Assembly (NCBI GenBank): GCA_905198125.1
Contig: CAJKBH010000019.1
Location: 1 to 62,527 of the forward strand
Length of the DNA: 62,527 bases
Reading direction: 5' to 3'
Source of the DNA: an uncultured Porphyromonadaceae bacterium
GTDB taxonomy: Bacteria > Bacteroidota > Bacteroidia > Bacteroidales > Muribaculaceae
Of this stretch, positions 52,485-60,990 are shown piece by piece (within the stretch, counting starts at the first letter, position 1; each line of letters opens with the position of its first letter). The notes beneath the pieces were generated by a model that had not been told where the DNA came from, did not search any database, and saw only the letters and a list, made by a program, of their open reading frames with translations. Made by a program: the position numbers and the translations under genes.

Positions 52485-52646
52485 TGAAAAACTCAAAGGG
52501 CTTCATTAGCCTGATGAAAAACTCACGACCGCAGGATATTTACGGCCGAACGAAGTGACTGCGACTGTTTCGACGATAGAAACGAACGTAAATATGCAAC
52601 AACTACAGAACTGGAAACATAATACAATAATAAACTAAATCACCTA
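52485..52646 (+). promoter_or_regulatory. Structured 5' leader of susC
   Basis: The predicted leader of about 160 bases starts with an 11-base sequence, TGAAAAACTCA (52485-52495), repeated exactly 30 bases later (52515-52525). Between the copies is a TTCAT/ATGAA hairpin. Downstream, ATATTTACG (52536-52544) pairs perfectly with CGTAAATAT (52587-52595) and encloses GTTTC/GAAAC (52567-52583). I do not recognise a known riboswitch. Confidence 0.55.
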
Positions 52647-55600
52647 ATGAGAACGATTTTCAAACGTGTGACACGCGCGTTGATGGCGTTGGTTCTCTGT
52701 GGCAGCACAAGTGCGGCAATGGCGCAGGTAGCGGTGCAGGGAACGGTCATCGACGACACCGGCGAGCCGGTGATAGGCGCCACCGTGATGGAGAAGGGCG
52801 TACCCGGTAACGGCACGGCTACCGACATCGACGGTAAGTTCAAAGTCAATGTAAAGAGCAACAAGGCACAGCTCGTGGTGTCGTATGTGGGCATGACCAC
52901 CCAGACCTACGACCTGAAGGGCCAGACCGACGTGACCATCCGTCTTAAGGAGGACGCCGCCACACTGAGCGAGGTAGTGGTCGTCGGTTACGGTACGCAG
53001 AAGCGTTCGGACGTGACCGGTTCAGTGGCTTCGCTGTCCGAGGACCAGATGCGTCAGACCGTAGTGACCAACGCCGACCAGATGCTGCAGGGCAAGATGG
53101 CCGGTGTGCAGGTAACATCCAACTCCGGTGCCCCCGGCGGTGCGACCTCCATCCGTATCCGTGGTGCAAGTTCGCTCAACTCCTCCAACGAGCCCCTTTA
53201 TATTATAGACGGTGTGCCCATGAGCACTTCCAACTCCATCCAGGGTTTCGACTGGATGGGCGGATCGAACGGACAGACCACGGTCAACCCGCTGGCAGCC
53301 ATCGCCCCGAGCGACATTGTAAGCATCGACGTCCTTAAGGATGCTTCGGCCTGCGCCATCTATGGTGCGGCAGGTGCCAACGGTGTGGTGATCGTGACCA
53401 CACGCCGCGGATCGGCCGGACGCACCAACATACACCTCGACGCTTACGTGGCCTGGCAGCAGGTTGCCAAGAAGCTCGACATGATGAACCTTCGCGAATA
53501 CGCCACATATCAGAACCAGCTTCTTAGCGAGGGCGTGCTCAGCGGCACGAACTACGACGACACTTACAGCGACATCTCGCTGCTGGGCCGCGGAACGGAC
53601 TGGCAGGATGAGATCTACCGCACTGCGTTCATGCAGAGCTATCAGTTCGGAATGGACGGCGGCAACGACAAGACGCAGTACGCACTCTCGGCCGGATGGA
53701 TGGACCAGCAAGGTATCATCATCGGTTCGGACTTCAACCGTTTCAACACCCGTTTCAACATCGATCAGAAGGTGACCGACTGGCTGCGCTTCGGCGGTTC
53801 GTTAGCCTACACCCGTACGGACGAGACAATTACCCGTCAGGACGGCTCGGACGGTGTGATCATGCAGGCCATGACCATGATGCCCTCCGTGCCCGTGCGT
53901 GACTTCGACGGCAACTGGGCGGGTCCCAACACCGTGAACGGCGCATCGACATGGAACCCCGTGGCCCTGGCCCTGGAGACCAACAACAAACTGTTGCGCC
54001 AGCAGGTGATGGGTAACTTCTACGGCAGCGTGGATTTCCTGAAGTTCTTCAACTTCCGCGCGGAGTTCGCCTTCGACGCCTCGCAGAACCAGAACAAGTC
54101 GTACATCCCCCGTTATAAGTTCGGTGTAGTGGAGAACAACATCAACCAGATGATGCAGCGCGAGGACCACAACTTCTACTGGATGCAGAAGGACTATCTG
54201 ACCTATCATCAGACCGTCAAGGACGTGCACGACATCACCGCCATGGTCGGTTTCGAGGTTTCGCGCTCCGCATGGAACGGTACGTCTATCATCAAGAAGA
54301 ACTTCCTGACCGACGACATCTTCGTGATGGGCGAGGACGGTGAGTTTGTAAGCAACCAGGGATGGAAGGACGCCCAGACCACGGCATCCCTGTTCGCGCG
54401 TGCAAATTATGCCTTCGACCAGCGTTACTTAGCTACCGTTACGGTACGTCGCGACGGATCCTCCAAGTTCGGTGCCAACAAGAAGTGGGGTACGTTCCCC
54501 TCGGTGGCGCTGGCATGGCGCATCAGCAACGAGAAGTTCATGGAGAAGGCTTACTGGCTCAACAACCTGAAGCTGCGTCTCGGTTACGGTCAGGTGGGTA
54601 ACTCCAACATCTCCACATACCGTTACGGCTCGGCGCTTGCGACGATGCTGACTCCCAACGGAACCGCATACTACCCCCAGAACCTCTCCAACCCCGACCT
54701 GAAGTGGGAGGCATCAGAACAGTACAACGTCGGTCTTGACTTCGCGGCTCTTGACAACCGCATCGAGCTGACTGTGGATGTATACCGCAAGCAGACCAAG
54801 GACCTGCTGATGCAGGTGTTCGTGCCCAGCTACATGGGTCCCTCGGTAGACGACAGCTGGGGCTCAATAGCTCCTCCTTACGCCAACGTGGGACAGACCC
54901 GCAACGTGGGTGTGGACGTGCAGTTCAACGCACGCCCCGTCATCACCAAGAACTTCCGCTGGTTCTCCGGCATCACCCTGTCGCACAACAAGAACAAGAT
55001 TGTGGCCCTTAACGACGACAGCCAGGTAATCTACGGCAACGTAGACTGGTATGCAGCGTTCCAGACCTGTACCATGTTCAAGGTAGGGCAACCCATGGGC
55101 GTGTTCTACGGCTACGAGACCGAGGGACTGTTCCGCGACGAGGCCGACATCATAGCCCACGCCACCCAGACCGGCGGCAACGTGCCTTACGCCAACAAGA
55201 TCGACAAGGTGTCCGGCGCCTGGGTCGGCGACATCAAGTTCAAGGACCAGAACGGCGACGGCGTCATAGACGACAAGGACCAGAAGGTTATCGGCGACCC
55301 CAACCCGCTGTTGACCTACGGATGGACCAACACCTTCACATGGAAGGACTTCGAGCTTAACATCGGCCTCCAGGGCCAGTTCGGCGGCGACATCCTCAAC
55401 TGGTCGCGCTTCCGCACCGAGGGACTCAACTCCATCTGGGACAACCAGAGCACACGCGTGCTGAACCGCGCTCAGACCGAGCTGATCGACCCCAACGCCG
55501 CCGAGACCATCAGCAACGTACGCCTCAAGGAGGGTCACAACGGTGTGCCCCGCTTCTCCAACCTGGACGTGAACGGCAACAACCGTATGTCCGACCGCTG

Positions 55601-55856
55601 GATTGAAGATGGCACTTACCTCCGAATCCAGAACATCTCGCTGGCATGGAACCTGCCCGACAAGTGGCTGCACAAGGCATTCATCAAGCAGGCCCGCGTT
55701 TACTTCAACTGCCAGAACGTATATACTTTCACCAAATACAAGGGTTACGATCCTGAAATCGGTGCCTTCAACCAGAGCTCGCTGCTGCAGAATATCGACC
55801 GTGGCCGCTATCCTACACCGCGAACCTACACCGTAGGTGTAAACCTCACTTTCTAA
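52647..55856 (+). CDS. susC: SusC-type TonB-dependent glycan importer
   Basis: The 1069-residue outer-membrane transporter has a signal peptide (ending AAMA-Q, about residue 26). A carboxypeptidase-D-like domain follows (about 28-105: VAVQGTVIDDTGEPVIGATVMEKG), then the linker LSEVVVVGYGTQKRSDVTGSV. The plug carries IRIRGASSLNSSNEPLYIIDGVPM and GAAGANGVVIVTTRRG, and a long beta-barrel ends in the typical YPTPRTYTVGVNLTF. With SusD it imports oligosaccharides under TonB power. It heads a five-gene operon ending in a GH26 enzyme, so its cargo is probably beta-manno-oligosaccharides. Confidence 0.95.
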   Translation: MRTIFKRVTRALMALVLCGSTSAAMAQVAVQGTVIDDTGEPVIGATVMEKGVPGNGTATDIDGKFKVNVKSNKAQLVVSYVGMTTQTYDLKGQTDVTIRLKEDAATLSEVVVVGYGTQKRSDVTGSVASLSEDQMRQTVVTNADQMLQGKMAGVQVTSNSGAPGGATSIRIRGASSLNSSNEPLYIIDGVPMSTSNSIQGFDWMGGSNGQTTVNPLAAIAPSDIVSIDVLKDASACAIYGAAGANGVVIVTTRRGSAGRTNIHLDAYVAWQQVAKKLDMMNLREYATYQNQLLSEGVLSGTNYDDTYSDISLLGRGTDWQDEIYRTAFMQSYQFGMDGGNDKTQYALSAGWMDQQGIIIGSDFNRFNTRFNIDQKVTDWLRFGGSLAYTRTDETITRQDGSDGVIMQAMTMMPSVPVRDFDGNWAGPNTVNGASTWNPVALALETNNKLLRQQVMGNFYGSVDFLKFFNFRAEFAFDASQNQNKSYIPRYKFGVVENNINQMMQREDHNFYWMQKDYLTYHQTVKDVHDITAMVGFEVSRSAWNGTSIIKKNFLTDDIFVMGEDGEFVSNQGWKDAQTTASLFARANYAFDQRYLATVTVRRDGSSKFGANKKWGTFPSVALAWRISNEKFMEKAYWLNNLKLRLGYGQVGNSNISTYRYGSALATMLTPNGTAYYPQNLSNPDLKWEASEQYNVGLDFAALDNRIELTVDVYRKQTKDLLMQVFVPSYMGPSVDDSWGSIAPPYANVGQTRNVGVDVQFNARPVITKNFRWFSGITLSHNKNKIVALNDDSQVIYGNVDWYAAFQTCTMFKVGQPMGVFYGYETEGLFRDEADIIAHATQTGGNVPYANKIDKVSGAWVGDIKFKDQNGDGVIDDKDQKVIGDPNPLLTYGWTNTFTWKDFELNIGLQGQFGGDILNWSRFRTEGLNSIWDNQSTRVLNRAQTELIDPNAAETISNVRLKEGHNGVPRFSNLDVNGNNRMSDRWIEDGTYLRIQNISLAWNLPDKWLHKAFIKQARVYFNCQNVYTFTKYKGYDPEIGAFNQSSLLQNIDRGRYPTPRTYTVGVNLTF

Positions 55857-55877
55857 CCTCAAACGAGCACAACACAA

Positions 55878-57560
55878 ATGAAGAATATAATATTGAGCGG
55901 TGTAGCCGCGCTTGCCCTGGGCGGATTCCTGACGTCGTGCGACGACTTCCTGACCGTCAACCCCGCCGACAAGCCCGTGCTGGAGACGTTCTACACTACT
56001 CCCGAGAACCTGCGCTCCACCACCATGACGCTCTATGCGTCCAAGACATGGTCCAATTTCCACATGAACTTCCAGTGGAAGATGGACATGATCAACGGCG
56101 ACCTGTACTATACCTACGACCAGGAGGGCCAGTGGTACTTCGGTACATATACTCCCACCAACCCCTACATCAACGAGGGCTGGAAGGGCCTGTACAACGT
56201 GATACTGTTCTGCAACTCCATCATCAACGACATCCCGCCGGTGTGCGGCGGTACAATCACTGATGCCGACATCACGCACGCAGTGGCCGAGGCTCGCGGA
56301 ATCCGCGGATACGCGTACTATATGCTGACCGAGGTCTGGCGCGACGTGCCTATCGTGGAGAATAACTCCGCCGACATAGGCGCCGGCAATTTCGAGAAGC
56401 CCCGCAACACCCAGGCAAGCGTATACCGCTTCGCCATGGAGGACCTGGACTTCGCAGTCGACAACCTCCCCGAGACAGACACAGACGCCTACCGTCTGAC
56501 CAAGCGCAAGGCCCGCGCGCTGCGCGCCAAGTTGGCGGTGACTATGGCTCAGCACTCCGACCTCGGCCTGGACCGCGACGCCCTCTACAAGAAGGCCGCC
56601 GCCGACGCCCTGGACGTGATAACCAACACCCAGGCGCTGACCGAGATAGACTATTCCACTCTGTTTGACGTTGCGGCCAACAACGGTCCCGAGTCCATCC
56701 TGGCCATCCAGTGCGCCGTGCAGGGTTATTCCTTCGGCAACGCCCGCAACGTGGCTTGGAGCCGCAGCGCGCTCATAGCCGACCAGCAGTGGGGTGGCGG
56801 CAAAGGTCCCACAATCTCGCTGCAGAAGATGTACGAGGCCGGCGACAAGCGCCGGATGTGGGTATTCATGACTCAGGGCGACTACTATCCCAAGCTGGCT
56901 ACAGCCCAGGGCGGTTACACCTATAAGCTCATCAACCGCGATGCCGACGGCGAGGAAATCGAGGGCCGCATCGAGATGAACGCACACATCAAGAAGTACC
57001 TGATAGGCAAGGGCGCCGACTGCGACGGCATGGTGGGCATCAACCAGGATGCAGCCAACAACATCTATCTGATGCGTCTGGCCGACGTTTATCTGACATA
57101 CGTGGAGGCAGTGATGGGCGCGGCCGACCAGACTTCGGACGCCACGGCCATGAAGTATTACAACATGGTGCGTCAGCGTGCCGGCGTGCCTGAGGCTGGC
57201 AGCGTGACCTACGAGGAGCTGCTGAAGGAGCGTCGCCGCGAGCTGGCCTTCGAGAGCCAGACATGGTTCGACACCCAGCGCTACCGCTATCGCGTGGGCG
57301 ACGCCAAGGCTCTGGAGTGGCTCAACAACGGCTTCGGCACAGGCATCAACCGTTGCGCTATGTACATCCCGAACGGCAACCTGGACAAGACCCAGGAGAA
57401 CGATCCCGCCAACTACAAGATGGTGGGCAGCACAGACGAGGGTTCCATGTACAATCCCATCATGATCACCGCCGGCGCGTTCCAGGCTCCCGTGCCTGCC
57501 GCCGTAACCAGCTCGTCGCCCATGATGGGTCTCGACCCCGTGGACTACTATGCTGAATAA
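55878..57560 (+). CDS. susD: SusD/RagB-family glycan-binding lipoprotein
   Basis: The 560-residue surface lipoprotein has Cys21 in its lipobox (GFLTSCDDFLTVNP). Typical SusD features are the N-terminal DKPVLETFYTTPENLRSTTMTLY, the TPR-like helices (HAVAEARGIRGYAYYMLTEVWRDVPIV) and the C-terminal motif YEELLKERRRELAFESQTWFDTQRYR. It forms the lid over the SusC channel. It lies 21 bases after susC. Confidence 0.95.
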   Translation: MKNIILSGVAALALGGFLTSCDDFLTVNPADKPVLETFYTTPENLRSTTMTLYASKTWSNFHMNFQWKMDMINGDLYYTYDQEGQWYFGTYTPTNPYINEGWKGLYNVILFCNSIINDIPPVCGGTITDADITHAVAEARGIRGYAYYMLTEVWRDVPIVENNSADIGAGNFEKPRNTQASVYRFAMEDLDFAVDNLPETDTDAYRLTKRKARALRAKLAVTMAQHSDLGLDRDALYKKAAADALDVITNTQALTEIDYSTLFDVAANNGPESILAIQCAVQGYSFGNARNVAWSRSALIADQQWGGGKGPTISLQKMYEAGDKRRMWVFMTQGDYYPKLATAQGGYTYKLINRDADGEEIEGRIEMNAHIKKYLIGKGADCDGMVGINQDAANNIYLMRLADVYLTYVEAVMGAADQTSDATAMKYYNMVRQRAGVPEAGSVTYEELLKERRRELAFESQTWFDTQRYRYRVGDAKALEWLNNGFGTGINRCAMYIPNGNLDKTQENDPANYKMVGSTDEGSMYNPIMITAGAFQAPVPAAVTSSSPMMGLDPVDYYAE

Positions 57561-57590
57561 CAAGCACTAACCCCTAAATTGATTAAGAAC

Positions 57591-58931
57591 ATGAACAAGA
57601 TAATAAAGATAGGAATGCTGTCAATCGGGGCCTTGGTGCTGGGCGGCGCTCTGAGCTCGTGCGAGCAGACGGACGCCGAACACGACAAGGGCAAGACCCC
57701 CGTCATCAAGTATGCCCGCAGCTGTGACATCGACAAGAGCGACTCTCTCCTGGTCAGTGCCTCCCTTGGAGCCCGCGTATGCTTCGTGGGCGACAACATG
57801 GGCGACGTGCAGCAGGTGTGGTTCAACGACCAGAAGGCAAAGCTCAATCCCAACATGGTGACGAGCCATACCATCATCGTCGACATCCCCAACAATCTCC
57901 CGGGCGAGGTTACGAACATAGCCCGCTTCATCACCAGCAAAGGCACTGCGGTTGACTATGAGTTCAACGTATTCGTGCCGGCACCGCGTATCGACGACGT
58001 GAGCTGTGAATATGCCCGCGCGGGCGAGGAGATGGTGATCAACGGCGCTTACTTCGCCAACGACCCCAATGTACCTCTGAAGGTCACTTTCCCGGGCGAC
58101 ATAGAGGCCAAGATAAAGAGCATCGCGCAGGAACAGCTCATAATCGAGGTACCCGAGGGCACCCATGAGGGTCCCATCGTGATCAGCTCCATCTATGGCG
58201 AGGGAAAGTCCGGGTTCAACTATATGGACACCAACGGAATGCTGTTCGACTTCGACGGCCAGACCGGCCTGACTAACCACGGCTGGCACGCACAGCCCGT
58301 ACAGAACGAGGACGGTATCTCGGGCAACTATATGCAGCTCGGCGACGGCGCCACCACACTGGCGGCCGGCGGCTGGGACGACGGCAAGTTCAGCTTCGAG
58401 TACTGGGCCGGCAGCTGGAACACTCCCACCGACTATCCCGAGCGTGAGGGCGCGCGTCTGTTCGACATCGCCGACTTTTCCGACTTCAAGAACAAGGTGC
58501 TGAAGTTCGAGCTTTTCGTTCCCGAAAACGGTGCATGGCAGGCCAACCCCATGCAGATCATCTTCTCCGGTACCGACAAGGTGTCGATGGGTAACGCGGG
58601 AACCGATGTGTTCGGCAACACAGTGGCCGGTTGCAACAACGACTACCTGAAGCAGGTGGCCGGATGGGGACGCGGTCTCTGGAAGCCCTGGACCGAGGCT
58701 GCGCCTTACACCACCAAGGGCAAGTGGGTAACAGTGGTATATCCGCTCAGCGAACTTACATACGGTGCCGATGCCAAGGCCGCCAAGTCAGTGCCTTCCG
58801 AGGTGACCGACTTCGCTAATTTGCAGATATTCCTGTGGGTGGACACCACCGACGGCGCCAACGCCGTGTGGACCGGCGTGGACTGCACGCCTATCCTCCG
58901 AATCGACAACATCCGTGTCGTGAAGAAGTAA
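57591..58931 (+). CDS. Surface glycan-binding lipoprotein (SGBP, first)
   Basis: The product is 446 residues from ATG 57591, with Cys24 in the lipobox (LGGALSSCEQ). Two immunoglobulin/IPT-like domains (about 35-125 and 125-215; PRIDDVSCEYARAGEEMVINGAYF) precede a C-terminal beta-sandwich (about 220-446). The latter is rich in Trp and Gly (GWDDGKFSFEYWAGSWNTPTDYP, GWGRGLWKPWTE) and ends LRIDNIRVVKK. This resembles the glycan-binding surface proteins of xylan and mannan loci. The Trp-rich C-terminal domain is the likely ligand site. It lies between susD and a second IPT-domain lipoprotein. Ligand specificity is inferred from the GH26 gene. Confidence 0.85.
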   Translation: MNKIIKIGMLSIGALVLGGALSSCEQTDAEHDKGKTPVIKYARSCDIDKSDSLLVSASLGARVCFVGDNMGDVQQVWFNDQKAKLNPNMVTSHTIIVDIPNNLPGEVTNIARFITSKGTAVDYEFNVFVPAPRIDDVSCEYARAGEEMVINGAYFANDPNVPLKVTFPGDIEAKIKSIAQEQLIIEVPEGTHEGPIVISSIYGEGKSGFNYMDTNGMLFDFDGQTGLTNHGWHAQPVQNEDGISGNYMQLGDGATTLAAGGWDDGKFSFEYWAGSWNTPTDYPEREGARLFDIADFSDFKNKVLKFELFVPENGAWQANPMQIIFSGTDKVSMGNAGTDVFGNTVAGCNNDYLKQVAGWGRGLWKPWTEAAPYTTKGKWVTVVYPLSELTYGADAKAAKSVPSEVTDFANLQIFLWVDTTDGANAVWTGVDCTPILRIDNIRVVKK

Positions 58932-59004
58932 CATCAGTCATAGGCCGGTGTCCTGCGGCATGAAAACCGCAGGATGCCAGCCGACCAAAAAGATAACATT
59001 GAAA

Positions 59005-60945
59005 ATGAAAAAATCAGGTAAATTTTTAGTCTGGCTGATGATGGGACTGGCAGCTGGCGGCTCCGCCGTGCTGACTTCCTGCAGCGACGACAACAATTTC
59101 GACACCAATCAGTATAAGGGCTGCGTCAACCTGAATGTGTTCGGTCCTTCGCCTGTGGCGCGCGGCGGTCAGCTCCGCTTCCTCGGCACCGGCATGGATC
59201 AGATCACTAAGATTCAGATACCGGGTTGCGAGCCTATCACCGACATAGAGCAGATCAACCCGCAGGAAATCCGCATCAAGGTTCCCCAGGAAGCTGAGCC
59301 CGGCCAGCTGACGCTGACACATGCCGGCGGCGACATCGTGACCAAGACCATGCTCACCTACACCGAGCCCATCGCAATCGAGGAGATGGTTCCCTCGCCC
59401 GTAAAGCCCGGCAACGACCTCACCATCAAGGGTGAATACCTTAATCTTATCAACGAGGTGTGGTTCTCGTTCCTCAATGACAGCGTAATCGTGAAAGGCG
59501 CCGACTTCAAGAAGCACGAGCGTCACGAGATTGTGCTGACAGTTCCCGAGGAGGCCATCAGCGGCGTAATCTCAATTTCCGACGGCAAGGCAATGCCTAA
59601 CGTCATTGAGAGCGAGCAGGAAGTGGAGATTGTACTTCCTGCCGTCGAGAAACCTCTTGACCTCACCGACGCCAAGGGTGGCGACGTGATCACCATCGCC
59701 GGTACTGACCTCGACCTCGTTCGCAAGGTGCTGACTCCGGCCGACAAGGAGATTGACTTTGAGTATGCCGACGGCAAGATCAAGTTCACCCTCCCCGGCG
59801 ACATCAGCGACGGTGCCATCTGTGCCGTTCCCGCATCGGGCGTGAAGGTGGCTGTGGCCAACATCGGGGTAGTGGTTCCCACGGGTCTTGTGGCCGAGCC
59901 TGCCAAGGATCTGCGCGCAGGAGACGCATTCTCGGTTCGCGGCGTCAACATGGATCAGGTTACGACTATGGTATTCCCCGGCGTCGAGGGTGCCGTTACT
60001 CCCGAGATTACAGCCACGAAGGTCACCACCAAGTGGCCTGAGATGGCTCAGAGCGGCGACATCGTCCTGAATCTTAAGAGTGGCAAGACCGTGACTGTGG
60101 CTGCCGCTACCGCCAAGCCTGAGGTAACCGCATTCAATCCGAACCCCGTAGCGGCTGCCGCTGCTCTTGAAATTCACGGCCGCAACCTCGACCTGGTCAA
60201 GGAGATTGTGTTTGAAGGCGGTGCCAAGCTCGAGCCTAAGAACGCTACGGCCGACAAGATTACCGTCACAGTTCCTCCGACAGCCGCTTCAGGTGCATTG
60301 ACCCTCGTGATGAAGAATGACGAGAAGGTTACCACACAGAATCTTGAAGTGAAGCTGCCCGAGTGCGCCTACATAACCGTCGTGAAGTCCGAGGAACTGC
60401 ACGCCGGTCAGTTGATGGAAGCCGAAGTCAAGAACGGCGACAAGCTGACTGCCGTCAAGGTTAACGGTCAGAACGTACAGTTCATCGTGTCAGGGGAGAC
60501 CCTTTACATCAATCTGCCGGCGGACGCCGCCAAGAACACCACTGTCACTCTGGTTTCAAGCAACGGTGAGATCAGCTACACCTACGACGTGATCAATCCG
60601 AATGCATCGAACGAGACTGTAATCTGGACCGGTGACTGGGACAATACCGGCTGGGGCGGCAACCAGGATCTGGCGTGGGGCGGCTATGACTGGAGTACTG
60701 TAAAGGCCGGCACCAAGCTGCGGATCTATTGCACTCCGCTCGTCGCAGATGGCGAATGGTGGTGTGTCGATGTGCGCCATGGACAGGACTGGGCGGCATT
60801 GCCCGGCATCGGTCAGGTTGACACTCCCGCAGGCGGCGTAGCCGAATATTTGCTCACCAAGGATGTCATTGACGACCTGGTGGCCAACGGTGGACTCGTC
60901 ATAACCGGTACCGGATATAAGATGACCAAAGTAACTCTGGAATAA
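59005..60945 (+). CDS. Multi-IPT/TIG surface lipoprotein with novel-looking C-terminal domain (SGBP, second)
   Basis: The product is 646 residues from ATG 59005, with Cys26 in the lipobox (AVLTSCSDDN). About six IPT/TIG-like immunoglobulin folds are strung from residue 40 to 530, with recurring phrases such as PVARGGQLRFLGTGMDQITKI, PVKPGNDLTIKGEYLNLINEV and PVAAAAALEIHGRNLDLVKEI. The last 110 residues (537-646) are a separate Trp-rich domain (VIWTGDWDNTGWGGNQDLAWGGYDW, then GEWWCVDVRHGQDWAALPG) and probably bind glycan. The protein would be a long stalk presenting this domain at the surface. An earlier in-frame start exists at 58948 but would put 19 polar residues before the signal peptide. 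Confidence 0.85.
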   Translation: MKKSGKFLVWLMMGLAAGGSAVLTSCSDDNNFDTNQYKGCVNLNVFGPSPVARGGQLRFLGTGMDQITKIQIPGCEPITDIEQINPQEIRIKVPQEAEPGQLTLTHAGGDIVTKTMLTYTEPIAIEEMVPSPVKPGNDLTIKGEYLNLINEVWFSFLNDSVIVKGADFKKHERHEIVLTVPEEAISGVISISDGKAMPNVIESEQEVEIVLPAVEKPLDLTDAKGGDVITIAGTDLDLVRKVLTPADKEIDFEYADGKIKFTLPGDISDGAICAVPASGVKVAVANIGVVVPTGLVAEPAKDLRAGDAFSVRGVNMDQVTTMVFPGVEGAVTPEITATKVTTKWPEMAQSGDIVLNLKSGKTVTVAAATAKPEVTAFNPNPVAAAAALEIHGRNLDLVKEIVFEGGAKLEPKNATADKITVTVPPTAASGALTLVMKNDEKVTTQNLEVKLPECAYITVVKSEELHAGQLMEAEVKNGDKLTAVKVNGQNVQFIVSGETLYINLPADAAKNTTVTLVSSNGEISYTYDVINPNASNETVIWTGDWDNTGWGGNQDLAWGGYDWSTVKAGTKLRIYCTPLVADGEWWCVDVRHGQDWAALPGIGQVDTPAGGVAEYLLTKDVIDDLVANGGLVITGTGYKMTKVTLE

Positions 60946-60948
60946 CCG

Positions 60949-60974
60949 GGAGGGCGGCGTCCCTGCCGCCCTCC
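60949..60974 (+). promoter_or_regulatory. Intercistronic GC-rich hairpin before the GH26 gene
   Basis: GGAGGGCGGC (60949-60958) pairs perfectly with GCCGCCCTCC (60965-60974) around GTCCCT. No T-run follows, so it is more likely an RNA-stability or partial-attenuation element than a full terminator. Confidence 0.6.
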
Positions 60975-60990
60975 GATAAAACAACCAATC

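Noticed and set aside
54864..57563. 899-residue antisense frame opposite susC/susD
   Set aside because: SusC and SusD are unmistakable on the plus strand. The long antisense frame is a product of their biased codon use and resembles no family.
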